Part shown: one piece after another, positions 63,846 to 64,000 of the stretch
How positions within the stretch are numbered: position 1 is the stretch's first letter
Layout of the letters: the number at the start of each line of letters is the position of its first letter
NCBI GenBank assembly: GCA_003347645.1
Contig: QDFX01000007.1
Span: 1-64,000, forward strand
Direction of reading: 5' to 3'
DNA length: 64,000 nt
From: Rhizobiaceae bacterium CPCC 101076
GTDB taxonomy: Bacteria > Pseudomonadota > Alphaproteobacteria > Rhizobiales > Methylopilaceae
Program-made: the position numbers and the translations under genes
Notes under the pieces: generated by a model
Told to the model about the DNA's origin: nothing
Seen by the model: the letters and a program-made list of their open reading frames with translations, nothing else
Databases searched by the model: none

Positions 63846-64000
63846 TCAGGCCAGCGCGCTTCGCACCGCGCCACCCCGGCGATTGATCGCCGTCGCCAGG
63901 CGATCGGCCGCCTCGCCCACCATTTCCGGGCTCTTCGCGAAACACAGCCGCAGGAATTCCTCGCCGCCCCGGCCGAACGCCGTTCCGGGCGCGAGACCGA
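63846..64000 (-). CDS. PLP-dependent aminotransferase, C-terminal fragment (runs off window)
   Basis: The reverse strand from the window edge reads GLAPGTAFGRGGEEFLRLCF, then AKSPEMVGEAADRLATAI and a short tail to a TGA at 63846-63848. LAPGxAFG...GEEFLRLCFA is the C-terminal signature of class I/II aminotransferases (aspartate/AlaT type), where the Arg before LCFA binds the substrate carboxylate. Only about 51 residues are inside the window, so the exact type cannot be told. Confidence 0.85.
   Translation of the reverse strand, partial: GLAPGTAFGRGGEEFLRLCFAKSPEMVGEAADRLATAINRRGGAVRSALA

Noticed and set aside
1-64000. CRISPR arrays, insertion sequences and tRNA genes
   Set aside because: Reading through the gaps on both strands showed no regularly spaced direct repeats, no transposase-like protein and no cloverleaf with a TTCGA-type arm.

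Overview
The window is chromosomal DNA of a GC-rich alphaproteobacterium, most likely of the order Hyphomicrobiales (Rhizobiales); I cannot fix the genus. The evidence is a gcrA cell-cycle regulator with GANTC sites in front of it, a class I (archaeal-type) lysyl-tRNA synthetase, a SAM-II riboswitch before metZ, the order metZ-apaG-argE/hslO-argF-argD, and a large hopanoid (hpn) gene set. Genes are tightly packed, with many ATGA start/stop overlaps. I see no tRNA, rRNA, insertion sequence, prophage or CRISPR array.

Layout. 1-950: a gene-free stretch of hairpins and dispersed-looking palindromic repeats, ending in a single-aptamer glycine riboswitch that leads into dadA. 0.95-11.4 kb: mixed housekeeping genes (dadA, an SCO1 copper chaperone, a family 2 glycosyltransferase, a solute-binding lipoprotein, lysK, an S24-type repressor, pyrD, a dCTP deaminase). 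11.4-17.5 kb: amino-acid metabolism (SAM-II/metZ, apaG, argE, and the reverse-strand run argD-argF-hslO). 17.8-21.3 kb: gcrA, then phoR-phoU-phoB without pst genes, under a well-matched Pho box shared with a divergent phospholipase D-like/VTT membrane protein and an EEP-family hydrolase gene. 24.3-31.7 kb: two histidine kinases, one OmpR-type regulator, two small exported or anchored proteins, and an orphan DppA-like binding protein.

31.7-41.6 kb is the most interesting region. Five tightly spaced reverse-strand genes encode a CHASE2-class III nucleotide cyclase, a metallo-beta-lactamase-fold hydrolase, a CPA1-type Na+/H+ antiporter with a C-terminal cyclic-nucleotide-binding domain, and a DUF2157/GDYXXLXY membrane pair. 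Divergent to them are a TPR outer-membrane barrel and an exported FecR-domain protein. I infer a cAMP-controlled cation/proton antiport module with its own envelope sensor. It resembles in logic the animal sperm NHE/soluble cyclase pair and is, to my knowledge, not described in bacteria.

41.6-45.4 kb holds a fungal MNN1-like glycosyltransferase and glycogen phosphorylase. 45.4-62.2 kb is an isoprenoid-to-hopanoid region: dxs starts the MEP pathway, ispA makes farnesyl diphosphate, hpnD/hpnC/hpnE make squalene, shc (hpnF) makes hopene, hpnH and hpnG extend the side chain, hpnA and hpnB are hopanoid-associated, and hpnN exports hopanoids to the outer membrane. dxs-hpnB-C-D-E-F-G run on the reverse strand and converge on hpnN-hpnA-DUF2141-hpnH at a strong bidirectional terminator. 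The right end has a LysE-type exporter, a small exported protein, and the C-terminus of a PLP aminotransferase that runs off the window.
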